DNA from: an uncultured Bacteroidales bacterium
GTDB lineage: Bacteria > Bacteroidota > Bacteroidia > Bacteroidales > UBA932
Direction of reading: 5' to 3'
Length of the DNA stretch: 39,014 nucleotides
Assembly (NCBI GenBank): GCA_900544815.1
Contig: UQWT01000015.1
Span: 1 to 39,014 of the forward strand
Shown here: positions 16,272 to 24,863 of the stretch, piece after piece
How positions within the stretch are numbered: the first letter of the stretch is position 1
How the letters are laid out: every line of letters begins with the position of its first letter
Made by a program: the position numbers and the translations under genes
Notes under the pieces: model-generated
What the model was told of the DNA's origin: nothing
The model's database searches: none
What the model saw: only the letters and a program-made list of their open reading frames with translations

Positions 16272-17754
16272 AGTCTCTTGTAAGTATATCGTAAACCAAC
16301 GGAATATTCAGATATTGTCTTGCATGCTCCGCCAATTTGTCGTATTGCTGTTCCTTAAATTTATGATAATCAAATGTCTCCAATGACTTTGTCTTCTGTA
16401 TATGCGGTTCCAACAAGAAGTCTATAAACGGTTGATTATCTAAAATGCCATGGATGTATGTTCCCATACAGGTAGGACTTACCATAAAGCCGTCTGTGTT
16501 TCCATCCTCTAATTTATTAAGCGGAGATGCCAATGAGCCGTCAATCTGCACGGTAGCTCCCATGTGAATCTCATACCCGCTCATAATCTCACTCCTGCCG
16601 TACAATGAAAATTTCGTCTGTTTTGTTACCTTTTCGGTGCCCATCTCCGTTATGGTAGGCAGCAATCCAAGCCCCGGCAGCATCTCCACATCTCCCTCTA
16701 CGTGATGCGGGTCTAAGATACGCTGTCCCATCATCTGGTAACCTCCGCAGATACCCAAAACAGAACTTCCGTTTCTATGAGCCTTAAGGATAGCTTGGGC
16801 TGCACCGTTACGCCATAGTTCATGCATATCGTCTATGGTACTCTTGCTCCCGGGCAGAATAATTATATCTGCTTTTGACAGTTCGTCTGGATTATTACTG
16901 TAGAAAAGATGTACACGTGGCTCTCTTTCCAATACATTGAAATCTGTAAAATTGCTAATGTGACGCAGCAAAACAACGGCAATATTTATCATCCCCTGCT
17001 CTGCCTTGAGAGATTTTGAAGCTAATGAAACGGAATCCTCCTCCTCTATATGAATATCCTTGTAATATGGAAGCACTCCCAATACAGGTATCCCGCACAG
17101 CTGTTCCAACATCTTCACACCAGGTTCAAACAGCCTTATATCTCCCCTGAATTTATTGATTATAATACCCTTAACCAATTTCCTCTCATCTGGCTCCAAT
17201 AGCATGAGCGAACCGTAAACGCTTGCAAACACCCCTCCCCTGTCTATATCTCCAACCAATATCACATCTGCTTTTGCATGTTTCGCCATAGGCATGTTTA
17301 CTAAATCTGTCTCACGCAGGTTTATCTCCGCTATACTCCCCGCCCCCTCCATGACTATTGGATTATATTTTGCAGCCAAGCGGTCAAATGCGGCATTTAC
17401 CTCTGTCCTCAACTCCTCACGTCCCTCCTTGCGGAAATAATCGTAGGCATCTCTGTTCCCTATAGGTTTTCCGTTAAGTACAACTTGAGATGTATGGTCA
17501 CTTTGAGGTTTAAGCAACAGCGGATTCATATCTGTATGACAAGTGACGCCGGCAGCCTCCGCCTGTACAGCCTGCGCACGCCCTATCTCAAAGCCATCGG
17601 GGGTGGCAAATGAGTTCAGTGCCATATTCTGCGCCTTGAACGGAGCCGGATTATAACCGTCCTGTCTGAATATCCTGCAGAAAGCTGTTGCTATAATGCT
17701 CTTTCCAACATCACTGCCTGTTCCGGCAAACATAATTGGATGAAGTCTCTTCAT
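16264..17754 (-). CDS. cobQ: Adenosylcobyric acid synthase (glutamine-hydrolysing)
   Basis: CobQ/CbiP amidates the b, d, e and g side chains of adenosylcobyrinic acid a,c-diamide using glutamine and ATP. At 496 aa it has normal length. The dethiobiotin-synthetase-like ATP domain carries GTGSDVGKS (11-19) and FKAQNMALNS (39-48). The glutaminase domain carries the nucleophile C336 in LGICGGYQMMG and the catalytic His in MGTYIHGILDN near residue 440. It overlaps the adenosyltransferase gene by 4 bp (ATGA) and cobD by 8 bp, so it is mid-operon. Confidence 0.96.
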   Translation of the reverse strand: MKRLHPIMFAGTGSDVGKSIIATAFCRIFRQDGYNPAPFKAQNMALNSFATPDGFEIGRAQAVQAEAAGVTCHTDMNPLLLKPQSDHTSQVVLNGKPIGNRDAYDYFRKEGREELRTEVNAAFDRLAAKYNPIVMEGAGSIAEINLRETDLVNMPMAKHAKADVILVGDIDRGGVFASVYGSLMLLEPDERKLVKGIIINKFRGDIRLFEPGVKMLEQLCGIPVLGVLPYYKDIHIEEEDSVSLASKSLKAEQGMINIAVVLLRHISNFTDFNVLEREPRVHLFYSNNPDELSKADIIILPGSKSTIDDMHELWRNGAAQAILKAHRNGSSVLGICGGYQMMGQRILDPHHVEGDVEMLPGLGLLPTITEMGTEKVTKQTKFSLYGRSEIMSGYEIHMGATVQIDGSLASPLNKLEDGNTDGFMVSPTCMGTYIHGILDNQPFIDFLLEPHIQKTKSLETFDYHKFKEQQYDKLAEHARQYLNIPLVYDILTRDYD

Positions 17755-18326
17755 TTCTGTCTCTTACCTTTATATGCAAATGACATCCACCTCTCCTCGG
17801 GCAGTTTCTGCAGCCACATCTCATAACGGGCCATAATGAAGAACAGGTCTGACAATCTGTTCATATAGCACAATATCTCCTCCGGCAGACAATCTTTTCT
17901 GTTCAGTGTCCACAGACGGCGCTCTGCCCTTCTGGCCACCACACGGGCAAACTGCAACTGTGCAGATACTTGGGTTCCACCAGGCAGGATGAAATAACCG
18001 TTATCCTCCATCTGCGAAGTAAGGCGGTCCATCATCTCCTCGCAAGCGGTAACCATATCAGATGGAAGTGCATTTGGATTCTTATCTCGTGTTGATGACG
18101 GCGTGGCCACATGGCTCATGACAACCATAAGATTCCTCTGAATAGAGAAAAGAAACATCTGCCACTCATGCTCCACGGGCAACATGGAACGAACAATCCC
18201 TATAATAGTGTTCAGTTCGTCTATACATCCGTTAGCCTCTATGCGTATATCATCTTTTGGTACACGGTCTCCACCATGAATACGCGTAAATCCTGTATCT
18301 CCGCTACGTGTATATATCCGCTTCAT
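17751..18326 (-). CDS. ATP:cob(I)alamin adenosyltransferase, PduO type
   Basis: A corrinoid adenosyltransferase of the PduO family that adds the 5'-deoxyadenosyl ligand to cobalt. 191 aa. The ATP-binding N-terminal motif RSGDTGFTRIHGGDRVPKDD is at residues 7-26 with EANGCIDELN just after. The second conserved site RVVARRAERRLW is near residue 128, and YMNRLSDLFFIMAR is near 150. It is unrelated to the CobA/BtuR P-loop type, which is absent from the window. It is the first gene of the minus-strand operon. A candidate -7 box lies about 23 bp upstream of the start codon. Confidence 0.94.
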   Translation of the reverse strand: MKRIYTRSGDTGFTRIHGGDRVPKDDIRIEANGCIDELNTIIGIVRSMLPVEHEWQMFLFSIQRNLMVVMSHVATPSSTRDKNPNALPSDMVTACEEMMDRLTSQMEDNGYFILPGGTQVSAQLQFARVVARRAERRLWTLNRKDCLPEEILCYMNRLSDLFFIMARYEMWLQKLPEERWMSFAYKGKRQK

Positions 18327-18348
18327 AAAACTTCTGTCATTTGTACTG

Positions 18349-18356
18349 CAAATTTA
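18349..18356 (-). promoter_or_regulatory. Candidate -7 box for the pduO-cobQ-cobD-cbiB operon
   Basis: Read on the minus strand, 18356-18349 is TAAATTTG, matching the Bacteroidetes -7 consensus TAnnTTTG, just upstream of the adenosyltransferase start at 18326. A TTG about 22 nt further upstream is a weak -33 candidate with slightly long spacing. Confidence 0.4.
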
Positions 18357-18498
18357 AGAAGCTGTTTTAAATTTTTTACAATTGTTAGATCATTTGAACG
18401 CTTTTTGCCCTTATTTTCGGTTTTAAACCTCATTTAGTACCGCTACCATCCACCTAAAAAAAGAAATATAGACCAAAAAGACAATTAAAGATTGCCAA

Positions 18499-18530
18499 GT
18501 TATTTTTTTAAGATTACTTAAAAAAATAAC
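18499..18530. repeat. Perfect 13-bp inverted repeat in the divergent intergenic region
   Basis: GTTATTTTTTTAA (18499-18511) and TTAAAAAAATAAC (18518-18530) are perfect reverse complements around the 6-nt spacer GATTAC. It sits in the 337-bp gap between the divergent minus-strand pduO and plus-strand cbiHC operons. Candidate roles are an operator for a dimeric regulator or an AT-rich transcriptional insulator. The rest of the gap (18327-18663) is AT-rich and shows no riboswitch consensus. Confidence 0.6.
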
Positions 18531-18551
18531 AGACTTCTAAGAATAAAAATC

Positions 18552-18559
18552 TAATTTTG
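18552..18559 (+). promoter_or_regulatory. Candidate -7 box for the cbiHC-cbiET-cbiGF-cbiJD operon
   Basis: TAATTTTG matches the Bacteroidetes TAnnTTTG box and lies about 105 bp before the cbiH-cbiC start codon, just downstream of the 13-bp inverted repeat. No convincing -33 TTTG is seen at the usual spacing, so this is tentative. Confidence 0.35.
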
Positions 18560-18663
18560 CGCAATACTATACAGTGTAAATACCCTCACAAGCAAAAGCA
18601 ATGTAGGTGTATATATAAGATTGTATAAATTTTAATATTCATTGTTAATTCTTTTGATATATC

Positions 18664-20073
18664 ATGAATAACCAACGACTTATTGTTGCAGGCATAGGGC
18701 CCGGTAGTGCAAACGACATTACTCCGGCAGTGCTGCAAGCTATAAAGGATAGTGATGTAATTATAGGATATAAATACTATTTTCAATTCATAAAACCATA
18801 TCTAAGGGCAGATGCTCTCTGTATAGATACAGGGATGAGACGAGAAAGGGAGAGAGCTGAACAGGCGTTTGAACAGGCAGAACAGGGAAAGACGGTCTGT
18901 ATAATAAGTTCCGGTGATGCTGGAATTTACGGTATGGCTCCGCTTATATACGAGATGAAAAAGGAGCGCAACAGCACCATTGAAGTTGAGGTACTCCCAG
19001 GCATAAGCGCATTCCAGAAAGCGGCATCTTTATTGGGCGCCCCAATAGGTCATGACTTTTGCATCATCTCCTTGTCTGATCTTATGACACCGTGGGAGAA
19101 GATAGAAAAGCGCATATTCGCGGCGGCTTCTGCAGACTTTGTAACTGCCATTTACAACCCGAAAAGCGAGGGACGCTATTGGCAGTTGTACCGTCTGAAA
19201 GAGATATTTCTTAAGGAACGCAGCGGCAATACTCCCGTAGGTTACGTAAGACAGGCAGGCAGAGATGAGGAGAGGGTAACCGTTACCACTCTAAGTGAAT
19301 TTGACCCGGAAGATGTTGATATGTTCACTGTTGTGCTCATAGGCAATAGCCGGTCAAAGATATGGAATAACAGGTTCATAACACCACGCGGGTATTATAT
19401 GGAAGAAAACTGTAATGAAACCAACGGCATTGGGCAGGAGATAATGATAAAGAGTTTTAAGACCATTGAAAAGGAGCTGAAACGCCCCAATATTCCACTT
19501 GGAAAAAAATGGGCACTGCTGCATGCCATTCACACCACCGCAGATTTTGATATGGAGGATATTCTGTATACAGACGAAAATGCTGTGGAACAGCTATATA
19601 CCCTTTTTGAAAACGGAAAGATAGATACAGTAATTACAGATGTTACAATGGCGGCATCAGGCATAAGAAAGGCGGCCCTGCAGCGGTTTGGAGCCACTGT
19701 AAAGTGTTACCTGCAAGATGAAAGAGTTGCAGGTATGGCTAAAGAGAAGAATATTACGCGCACACAGGCCGGCATACGTTTGGCTGTGGCCGAGCACCCT
19801 AATGCACTATATGTCTTTGGCAATGCACCAACAGCACTTATGGAGCTTTGTGAGTTTATAAAAAGGGGAAAAATCACCCCTGCAGGCGTTATTGCGGCTC
19901 CGGTGGGGTTCGTCCATGTGTGTGAGAGCAAGCACATGGTAAAGCCTTTTGTAAAGATACCAAAGATTATTGTTGAAGGTAGAAAAGGGGGGAGCAATTT
20001 AGCGGCTACATTGGTAAACTCAATACTCAGTTTCAACGATGCAGGACAGTTAAAACCGGGCAGAGATGTGTAG
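18664..20073 (+). CDS. CbiH-CbiC fusion: precorrin-3B C17-methyltransferase / precorrin-8 methylmutase
   Basis: Bifunctional corrin-ring enzyme, 469 aa. Residues 1-245 are a SAM-dependent tetrapyrrole methylase of the CbiH/CobJ type, which methylates C17 and contracts the ring: VAGIGPGSANDITP near residue 8, SSGDAGIYGM (82-91) and LPGISAFQKAAS (111-122). After a linker around residue 250, residues 256-469 are CbiC/CobH, which moves the C11 methyl to C12: the catalytic His is H290 in HAIHTTADFDMED, with TDVTMAASGI and FGNAPTAL following. The ring-contracting fusion probably passes intermediates within one protein chain. The start follows a 337-bp divergent gap; the end overlaps the CbiE-CbiT gene by 8 bp. 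Confidence 0.95.
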   Translation: MNNQRLIVAGIGPGSANDITPAVLQAIKDSDVIIGYKYYFQFIKPYLRADALCIDTGMRRERERAEQAFEQAEQGKTVCIISSGDAGIYGMAPLIYEMKKERNSTIEVEVLPGISAFQKAASLLGAPIGHDFCIISLSDLMTPWEKIEKRIFAAASADFVTAIYNPKSEGRYWQLYRLKEIFLKERSGNTPVGYVRQAGRDEERVTVTTLSEFDPEDVDMFTVVLIGNSRSKIWNNRFITPRGYYMEENCNETNGIGQEIMIKSFKTIEKELKRPNIPLGKKWALLHAIHTTADFDMEDILYTDENAVEQLYTLFENGKIDTVITDVTMAASGIRKAALQRFGATVKCYLQDERVAGMAKEKNITRTQAGIRLAVAEHPNALYVFGNAPTALMELCEFIKRGKITPAGVIAAPVGFVHVCESKHMVKPFVKIPKIIVEGRKGGSNLAATLVNSILSFNDAGQLKPGRDV

Positions 20074-21253
20074 GCAGCGTTTTTATGTGATCGGACTGCC
20101 GGATGAGCAGCCATGCAGTTTTGCTCCGGATGTTTTAAAAGTGATAACAGCCGGAAAGGTCTTTTCCGGGGGAAAGAGACATCATGAGATTGTTTATAAT
20201 CTGCTTCCCGACAATCACCGTTGGATAGATATTACAGTTCCGTTGGATAATGTTTTTTCCGCGTATGAAGGTATAGGTGAGATTGTTGTCTTTGCATCCG
20301 GAGACCCGCTTTTCTTTGGATTTGCCAACACCATCTTAAAGCGTCTGCCGCAGGCCGATGTAAAGGTATATCCGTTTTTCAACTCACTGCAGATGTTGGC
20401 ACACAGGATGGCACTACCCTACCATAAAATGAAGCCTGTTTCATTAACCGGCCGTCCGTGGGATGAGTTTTACAGTGCATTGATAAACGGAGAGGAGCAG
20501 ATTGGCATCCTTACAGACAGGAGCAAGACCCCTGCCGTTATAGCACAGCGGATGTTGGAGTACGGATATGACAACTATACCATGACTGTGGGCGAGCTGT
20601 TGGGAAACAGCAGCAGGGAACGGGTACGTACATTCTCTCTAAAGGATGCTGCATTGGCAGAATTTGCTTTTCCCAATTGCATTATTTTAGAGCAGAAATA
20701 CAAACGTTGCCGCCCTTTTGGAATTCCGGAAAGCGCCTTTCATCTGTTGGACGGGCGTACCAAGATGATAACCAAAGCTCCAATACGCTTGCTTACGCTA
20801 AGCATGTTGGACCTGCATAACAGAGCAGTGCTTTGGGATATAGGTTTCTGTACAGGCTCCATCTCCATAGAGGCTAAACTGCAGTTTCCTCACCTTAAGG
20901 TTGTTGCCTTTGAGCAGAGGCTGGAGTGTGAGGAGATTATTGCAGCCAACTCACGTAAGTTCGGCACTCCAGGCATTACCGTAAACATGGGTGATTTTAT
21001 GAATGCAGATCTGCCTGCATTTCCCGCACCGGATGCCGTATTTATAGGCGGGCATGGAGGTAAGTTGAAAGAGATACTCCACAAAGTGAACAAAGTGTTG
21101 CTGCCTGGTGGAGCAATAGTATTCAACTCCGTAAGCGAGAACAGCAGGGAACTTTTTACAGACGCCATTAAAGAGATAGGCCGCAATATTGTACACAAAC
21201 AGCATATTGCAGTAGATTCGTTTAACCCTATTGAAATAATGAAAGCAGAATGA
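20066..21253 (+). CDS. CbiE-CbiT fusion: precorrin-6Y/7 C5,15-methyltransferase (decarboxylating)
   Basis: 395 aa two-domain enzyme equivalent to CobL. Residues 1-210 are CbiE, a tetrapyrrole methylase for C5: VIGLPDEQ (8-15) and VVFASGDPLFFGF (74-86). Residues 230-395 are CbiT, a class I SAM methyltransferase that methylates C15 and decarboxylates the C12 acetate: LWDIGFCTGSISIEA (256-270), where the usual DIGAGTGS reads DIGFCTGS, and FIGGHGGKLKEIL near 331. Overlaps of 8 bp with the gene before and 4 bp (ATGA) with the gene after indicate translational coupling. Confidence 0.95.
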   Translation: MCRQRFYVIGLPDEQPCSFAPDVLKVITAGKVFSGGKRHHEIVYNLLPDNHRWIDITVPLDNVFSAYEGIGEIVVFASGDPLFFGFANTILKRLPQADVKVYPFFNSLQMLAHRMALPYHKMKPVSLTGRPWDEFYSALINGEEQIGILTDRSKTPAVIAQRMLEYGYDNYTMTVGELLGNSSRERVRTFSLKDAALAEFAFPNCIILEQKYKRCRPFGIPESAFHLLDGRTKMITKAPIRLLTLSMLDLHNRAVLWDIGFCTGSISIEAKLQFPHLKVVAFEQRLECEEIIAANSRKFGTPGITVNMGDFMNADLPAFPAPDAVFIGGHGGKLKEILHKVNKVLLPGGAIVFNSVSENSRELFTDAIKEIGRNIVHKQHIAVDSFNPIEIMKAE

Positions 21254-23064
21254 AAGCGATAATATTGGTTACAGAGCAGAGCCTTAATATGGCTAAAACC
21301 ATACAGAGAGAATTTGGCGATGCCACCATATATACAAAAAATGATTGTGAGGGATGTGTTAACATTACCTCGTACAGCCGGTTTCTTTTGGAACATTTTA
21401 GTGAATTTGAGAGTATTGTCTTTATAGGGGCAATGGGGATATGTATTAGAAGCATTGCAGCCTGCCTAAAGAATAAGTACAAAGATCCTGCTGTATTATG
21501 TGTAGACAGCATTGGCAGATATGTGATACCTGTATTGTCTGGACATATTGGCGGAGCAAATGAGTTAAGCCGCAGAGTGGCGGCAATTATAGGCGGTGAG
21601 GCTGTAATAACAACTCTCAGCGACAACGAAGAGTTATGGGCGTTGGATACATTGGCGCAGCAATACGGCTGGCAGGTTTCGGCAACCCATGCGATGATGA
21701 ACAGATTTATCTTTCTGTTCGTTCAGAAGCGTAAAACGGCATTGCTGTTAGAGACAAGAGACAAGGGAACCGATTATCTCGAAAGGACTCTTCCGGAGCA
21801 TGTAAAGGTATACTACAAGTATGAAGATATTCCTATGTCAAATGTTGAATTGGTTATTGCCGTAACGCCATATCTTCATAAGCAGACTGATGTTCCAATG
21901 CTTGTTTTCGCCCCACCCGTCCTACACTTGGGCATTGGGTGCAAAAAGCAGTGTGATCCTAACGGAGTTGCCGAATATATAGAGAACGTGATAAAGAACC
22001 GGAATCTTAATCCGCTTTCATTAGCAACCGCAAGCACCATTGAATTGAAAAGGGACGAGCCTTTGCTGCAGGCGCTCACGGAGAGGTGGCCTTACGTAAA
22101 AAAGATTATTTATCGGGAAGAGGAGCTGAAAGATATTGAGGTTCCCAACCCGTCTGAAAAGGCTTTTGAGGTAACCGGGCTTTACGGTGTAGCAGAGGCG
22201 GCTGCCATAAAAAGCGGCAATTTTGGGGATTTGTTGATTGAAAAGCAGAAAGGGGTTGTTACAGAGGGAAACCATTTTACATTTGCCTTGAGCTTAGACA
22301 GGGATGCAACAAGAAGGGGACATATTGAGATAGTTGGAGCAGGCCCCGGAGACCCTGAGCTTGTGTCTGTGAGGGGCAAACACTTTTTGGAAAGGGCAGA
22401 TCTTATTCTGTATGCCGGAAGTCTTGTTCCTGTGGAGCTTACATATTATGCAAAGGCAGGTGCTACAGTAAGAAGCTCTGCCGCACTCGATTTGGAGGAG
22501 CAGTTTGCCATAGTTAAGGATTTTTACGACAGAGGGCTGCTTGTTGTTCGCCTTCATACGGGAGATCCTTGTATTTACGGTGCCATTCAGGAGCAGATGG
22601 CATTTTTTGACAGGTACAATATGAGCTATCATATAACTCCGGGAATATCATCTTTCCAAGCTGCAGCCGCTGCTTTGCGTTCTCAGTTTACCATACCGGA
22701 AAAGGTCCAGACAATTATACTTACCCGAGGTGAGGGGCGCACACCGATGCCGGAAAAGGAGCAGCTCCACAAGTTGGCAAAGTCTCAGAGTACCATGTGT
22801 ATATACCTGAGTGCAGGTGTTGTGGAGCAGGTACAGGCAGAGCTGCTGCAGGCATATCCGCCGCAGACACCTGTTGCTGCATGCTATAAACTTACATGGA
22901 AAGAGGAGCGGATATACAGGGGTGAGCTAAAGGATCTTGCAAAGATTGTTAAAGAGAATAATCTTACTCTTACCACACTGTTGGTTGTTGGAGATGCCAT
23001 AGACAACAGAAAAGGATTGTCACGCCTGTATGCTCACGAGTTTAAACACCTTTTTAGAAAATGA
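21250..23064 (+). CDS. CbiG-CbiF fusion: cobalt-precorrin-5A hydrolase / precorrin-4 C11-methyltransferase
   Basis: 604 aa bifunctional protein. Residues 1-345 are CbiG, which opens the ring A delta-lactone and releases acetaldehyde in the anaerobic pathway: FIGAMGICIRSI (58-69), VLSGHIGGANELSRR (95-109), and a C-terminal CbiG subdomain starting LGIGCKKQC (227-235). Residues 357-604 are CbiF/CobM, which methylates C11: IEIVGAGPGDPELVSVRGK near 359, RLHTGDPCIYGAIQEQ, and TPGISSFQAAAAAL. The presence of CbiG (rather than CobG) points to the early-cobalt anaerobic route. It overlaps its neighbours by 4 bp on both sides. Confidence 0.95.
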   Translation: MKAIILVTEQSLNMAKTIQREFGDATIYTKNDCEGCVNITSYSRFLLEHFSEFESIVFIGAMGICIRSIAACLKNKYKDPAVLCVDSIGRYVIPVLSGHIGGANELSRRVAAIIGGEAVITTLSDNEELWALDTLAQQYGWQVSATHAMMNRFIFLFVQKRKTALLLETRDKGTDYLERTLPEHVKVYYKYEDIPMSNVELVIAVTPYLHKQTDVPMLVFAPPVLHLGIGCKKQCDPNGVAEYIENVIKNRNLNPLSLATASTIELKRDEPLLQALTERWPYVKKIIYREEELKDIEVPNPSEKAFEVTGLYGVAEAAAIKSGNFGDLLIEKQKGVVTEGNHFTFALSLDRDATRRGHIEIVGAGPGDPELVSVRGKHFLERADLILYAGSLVPVELTYYAKAGATVRSSAALDLEEQFAIVKDFYDRGLLVVRLHTGDPCIYGAIQEQMAFFDRYNMSYHITPGISSFQAAAAALRSQFTIPEKVQTIILTRGEGRTPMPEKEQLHKLAKSQSTMCIYLSAGVVEQVQAELLQAYPPQTPVAACYKLTWKEERIYRGELKDLAKIVKENNLTLTTLLVVGDAIDNRKGLSRLYAHEFKHLFRK

Positions 23065-24863
23065 TACTTATTCTTGGCGGAACAACAGAGGGCCGTATGG
23101 CCGTAAAGGTAGCTGATGAGGCCGGTTCACCATATTATTACTCTACAAAGGGTGAACTTCAGGAGATTATATGCCGCAACGGTACTCATGTTACCGGTGG
23201 TATGGATGCGTCTGCAATGGCCGAGTTCTGCCGCAACTATAAGATAAGACTTATAGTGGATGCCGCCCATCCTTTTGCCACAGGTCTTCATTCTGCCGTT
23301 GCACAAGCATCTGCAGAGCTGCAGATACCTGTAATAAGGGTAGAACGTATATACCCAAGGCACTCTGCAGATATTATCTGGTGCAATGATTACGCAGATG
23401 CCATAAAAAGGCTCAATGCAGACGGCATTGACAGATTGCTGTCTCTCACAGGCGTACAGACTATATGCAAACTACAGGATTTCTGGAAGAATCATACCTG
23501 CTGGTTCCGCATTCTGCAAAGAGAGGAATCTCTGACACTTGCAAAAAAGCAGGGATTTGATGAAAATTTTCTTGTTTATTATGAGCAGGAAAGTGAAGAT
23601 GAACTGATTGCTCGGTTGCACCCGCAGGCCGTACTCACAAAGGAGAGCGGTGAATCAGGCGGTTTCATGCAAAAAGTGGAGGCTTCACATAAATATGGCA
23701 TACCTCTGTACGCTGTAAAAAGACCGCAACTTCCAAAAGAGTTTATTGTTGTAACAGGCGAAAACGGGCTGCGCAAACAGATAGAGAAACATGTTCCGGG
23801 GTTCTTTCACCTGCGTACCGGATACACAACAGGAGCATGTGCAACGGCTGCGAGCAAGGCGGCTCTGTTGGCACTGCTCGGAGAGAAGAATGTATCAAGT
23901 GTTGATATTACCTTTCCCAACGGGGAGGTATTGGAATTGCCGGTATGCGATGTAACGCTTAAAGATGGATGTGCAACCGCCACTGTAATAAAGGATGCCG
24001 GGGATGACCCCGATATAACCAATGGGCAGGCCATAGTTTCTACCGTAAAGTTTAGCAATAGTCCAGGCATTCATTTTCTTCAAGGAGAAGGGGTTGGCAG
24101 AATAACACTGCCGGGATTGGGGCTTGACATAGGTACCCCGGCCATTAATAAGACGCCACGGAAGATGATTGCAGATGAGCTCTCTGCTCTATATGACAGC
24201 GGCCTTGATGTAACAATATCCGTTCCGGGCGGGCGCGAACTTGCAAAACGCACATTCAACCCAAGACTTGGAATTGTAGACGGCATCTCCATAATAGGAA
24301 CATCGGGCATAGTACGCCCCTTCTCCTCAAAAGCCTTTGTAGACGCCATAAGAAGAGAAGCCGAGGTTTGTAAAGCCGTTGGTTCGCCACGTCTTGTAAT
24401 AAACTCCGGAGCCAAAAGCGAGCAGTTTCTAAAGGACGTCTACCCGCAGCTTCCGCCACAGGCATTCATTCACTACGGAAATTTTATTGGAGACACCCTT
24501 AAAATAGCAGATGAATTGGGGTTTAAAGAGGTAACTATGGGGATAATGATTGGCAAAGCGGTAAAACTTGCAGAGGGATTCTTAGATACTCACAGCCGAG
24601 AGGTTGTAATGAACAAAGAATTTTTAAAGGAGTTAGCATTGGATGCCGGCTGCTGCCAATCTGCTTTGGAGACAATAGATAAGATAACATTAGCAAGGGA
24701 ACTTTGGGATTCTTTTCTTTCCGACGATGCCTCCAAGTTTCTCAATATGCTCGCACTACGCTGCTACAATGTTGCCAAATCCTGTCTGCCAAACGGAAAT
24801 CTTACCCTACTGCTGATTGACGAGAACGGAAAGGCTGTCTCACCCAATATCCAAGCTCAGTAA
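23061..24863 (+). CDS. CbiJ-CbiD fusion: cobalt-precorrin-6A reductase / cobalt-precorrin-5B C1-methyltransferase
   Basis: 600 aa bifunctional protein. Residues 1-243 are CbiJ/CobK, the NAD(P)H-dependent reductase: MILILGGTTEGR (1-12), DAAHPFATGLH (67-77), TKESGESGGFMQKV near 193. Residues 250-600 are CbiD, the C1-methyltransferase of the anaerobic pathway: LRTGYTTGACATAASKAAL (251-269), ISVPGGRELAKRTFNPRLGI near 393 and GIIGTSGIV-type ISIIGTSGIVRPFS near 415. It is the last gene of the four-gene corrin-ring operon and its 3' end overlaps the convergent btuD-like gene by about 24 bp. Confidence 0.95.
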   Translation: MILILGGTTEGRMAVKVADEAGSPYYYSTKGELQEIICRNGTHVTGGMDASAMAEFCRNYKIRLIVDAAHPFATGLHSAVAQASAELQIPVIRVERIYPRHSADIIWCNDYADAIKRLNADGIDRLLSLTGVQTICKLQDFWKNHTCWFRILQREESLTLAKKQGFDENFLVYYEQESEDELIARLHPQAVLTKESGESGGFMQKVEASHKYGIPLYAVKRPQLPKEFIVVTGENGLRKQIEKHVPGFFHLRTGYTTGACATAASKAALLALLGEKNVSSVDITFPNGEVLELPVCDVTLKDGCATATVIKDAGDDPDITNGQAIVSTVKFSNSPGIHFLQGEGVGRITLPGLGLDIGTPAINKTPRKMIADELSALYDSGLDVTISVPGGRELAKRTFNPRLGIVDGISIIGTSGIVRPFSSKAFVDAIRREAEVCKAVGSPRLVINSGAKSEQFLKDVYPQLPPQAFIHYGNFIGDTLKIADELGFKEVTMGIMIGKAVKLAEGFLDTHSREVVMNKEFLKELALDAGCCQSALETIDKITLARELWDSFLSDDASKFLNMLALRCYNVAKSCLPNGNLTLLLIDENGKAVSPNIQAQ

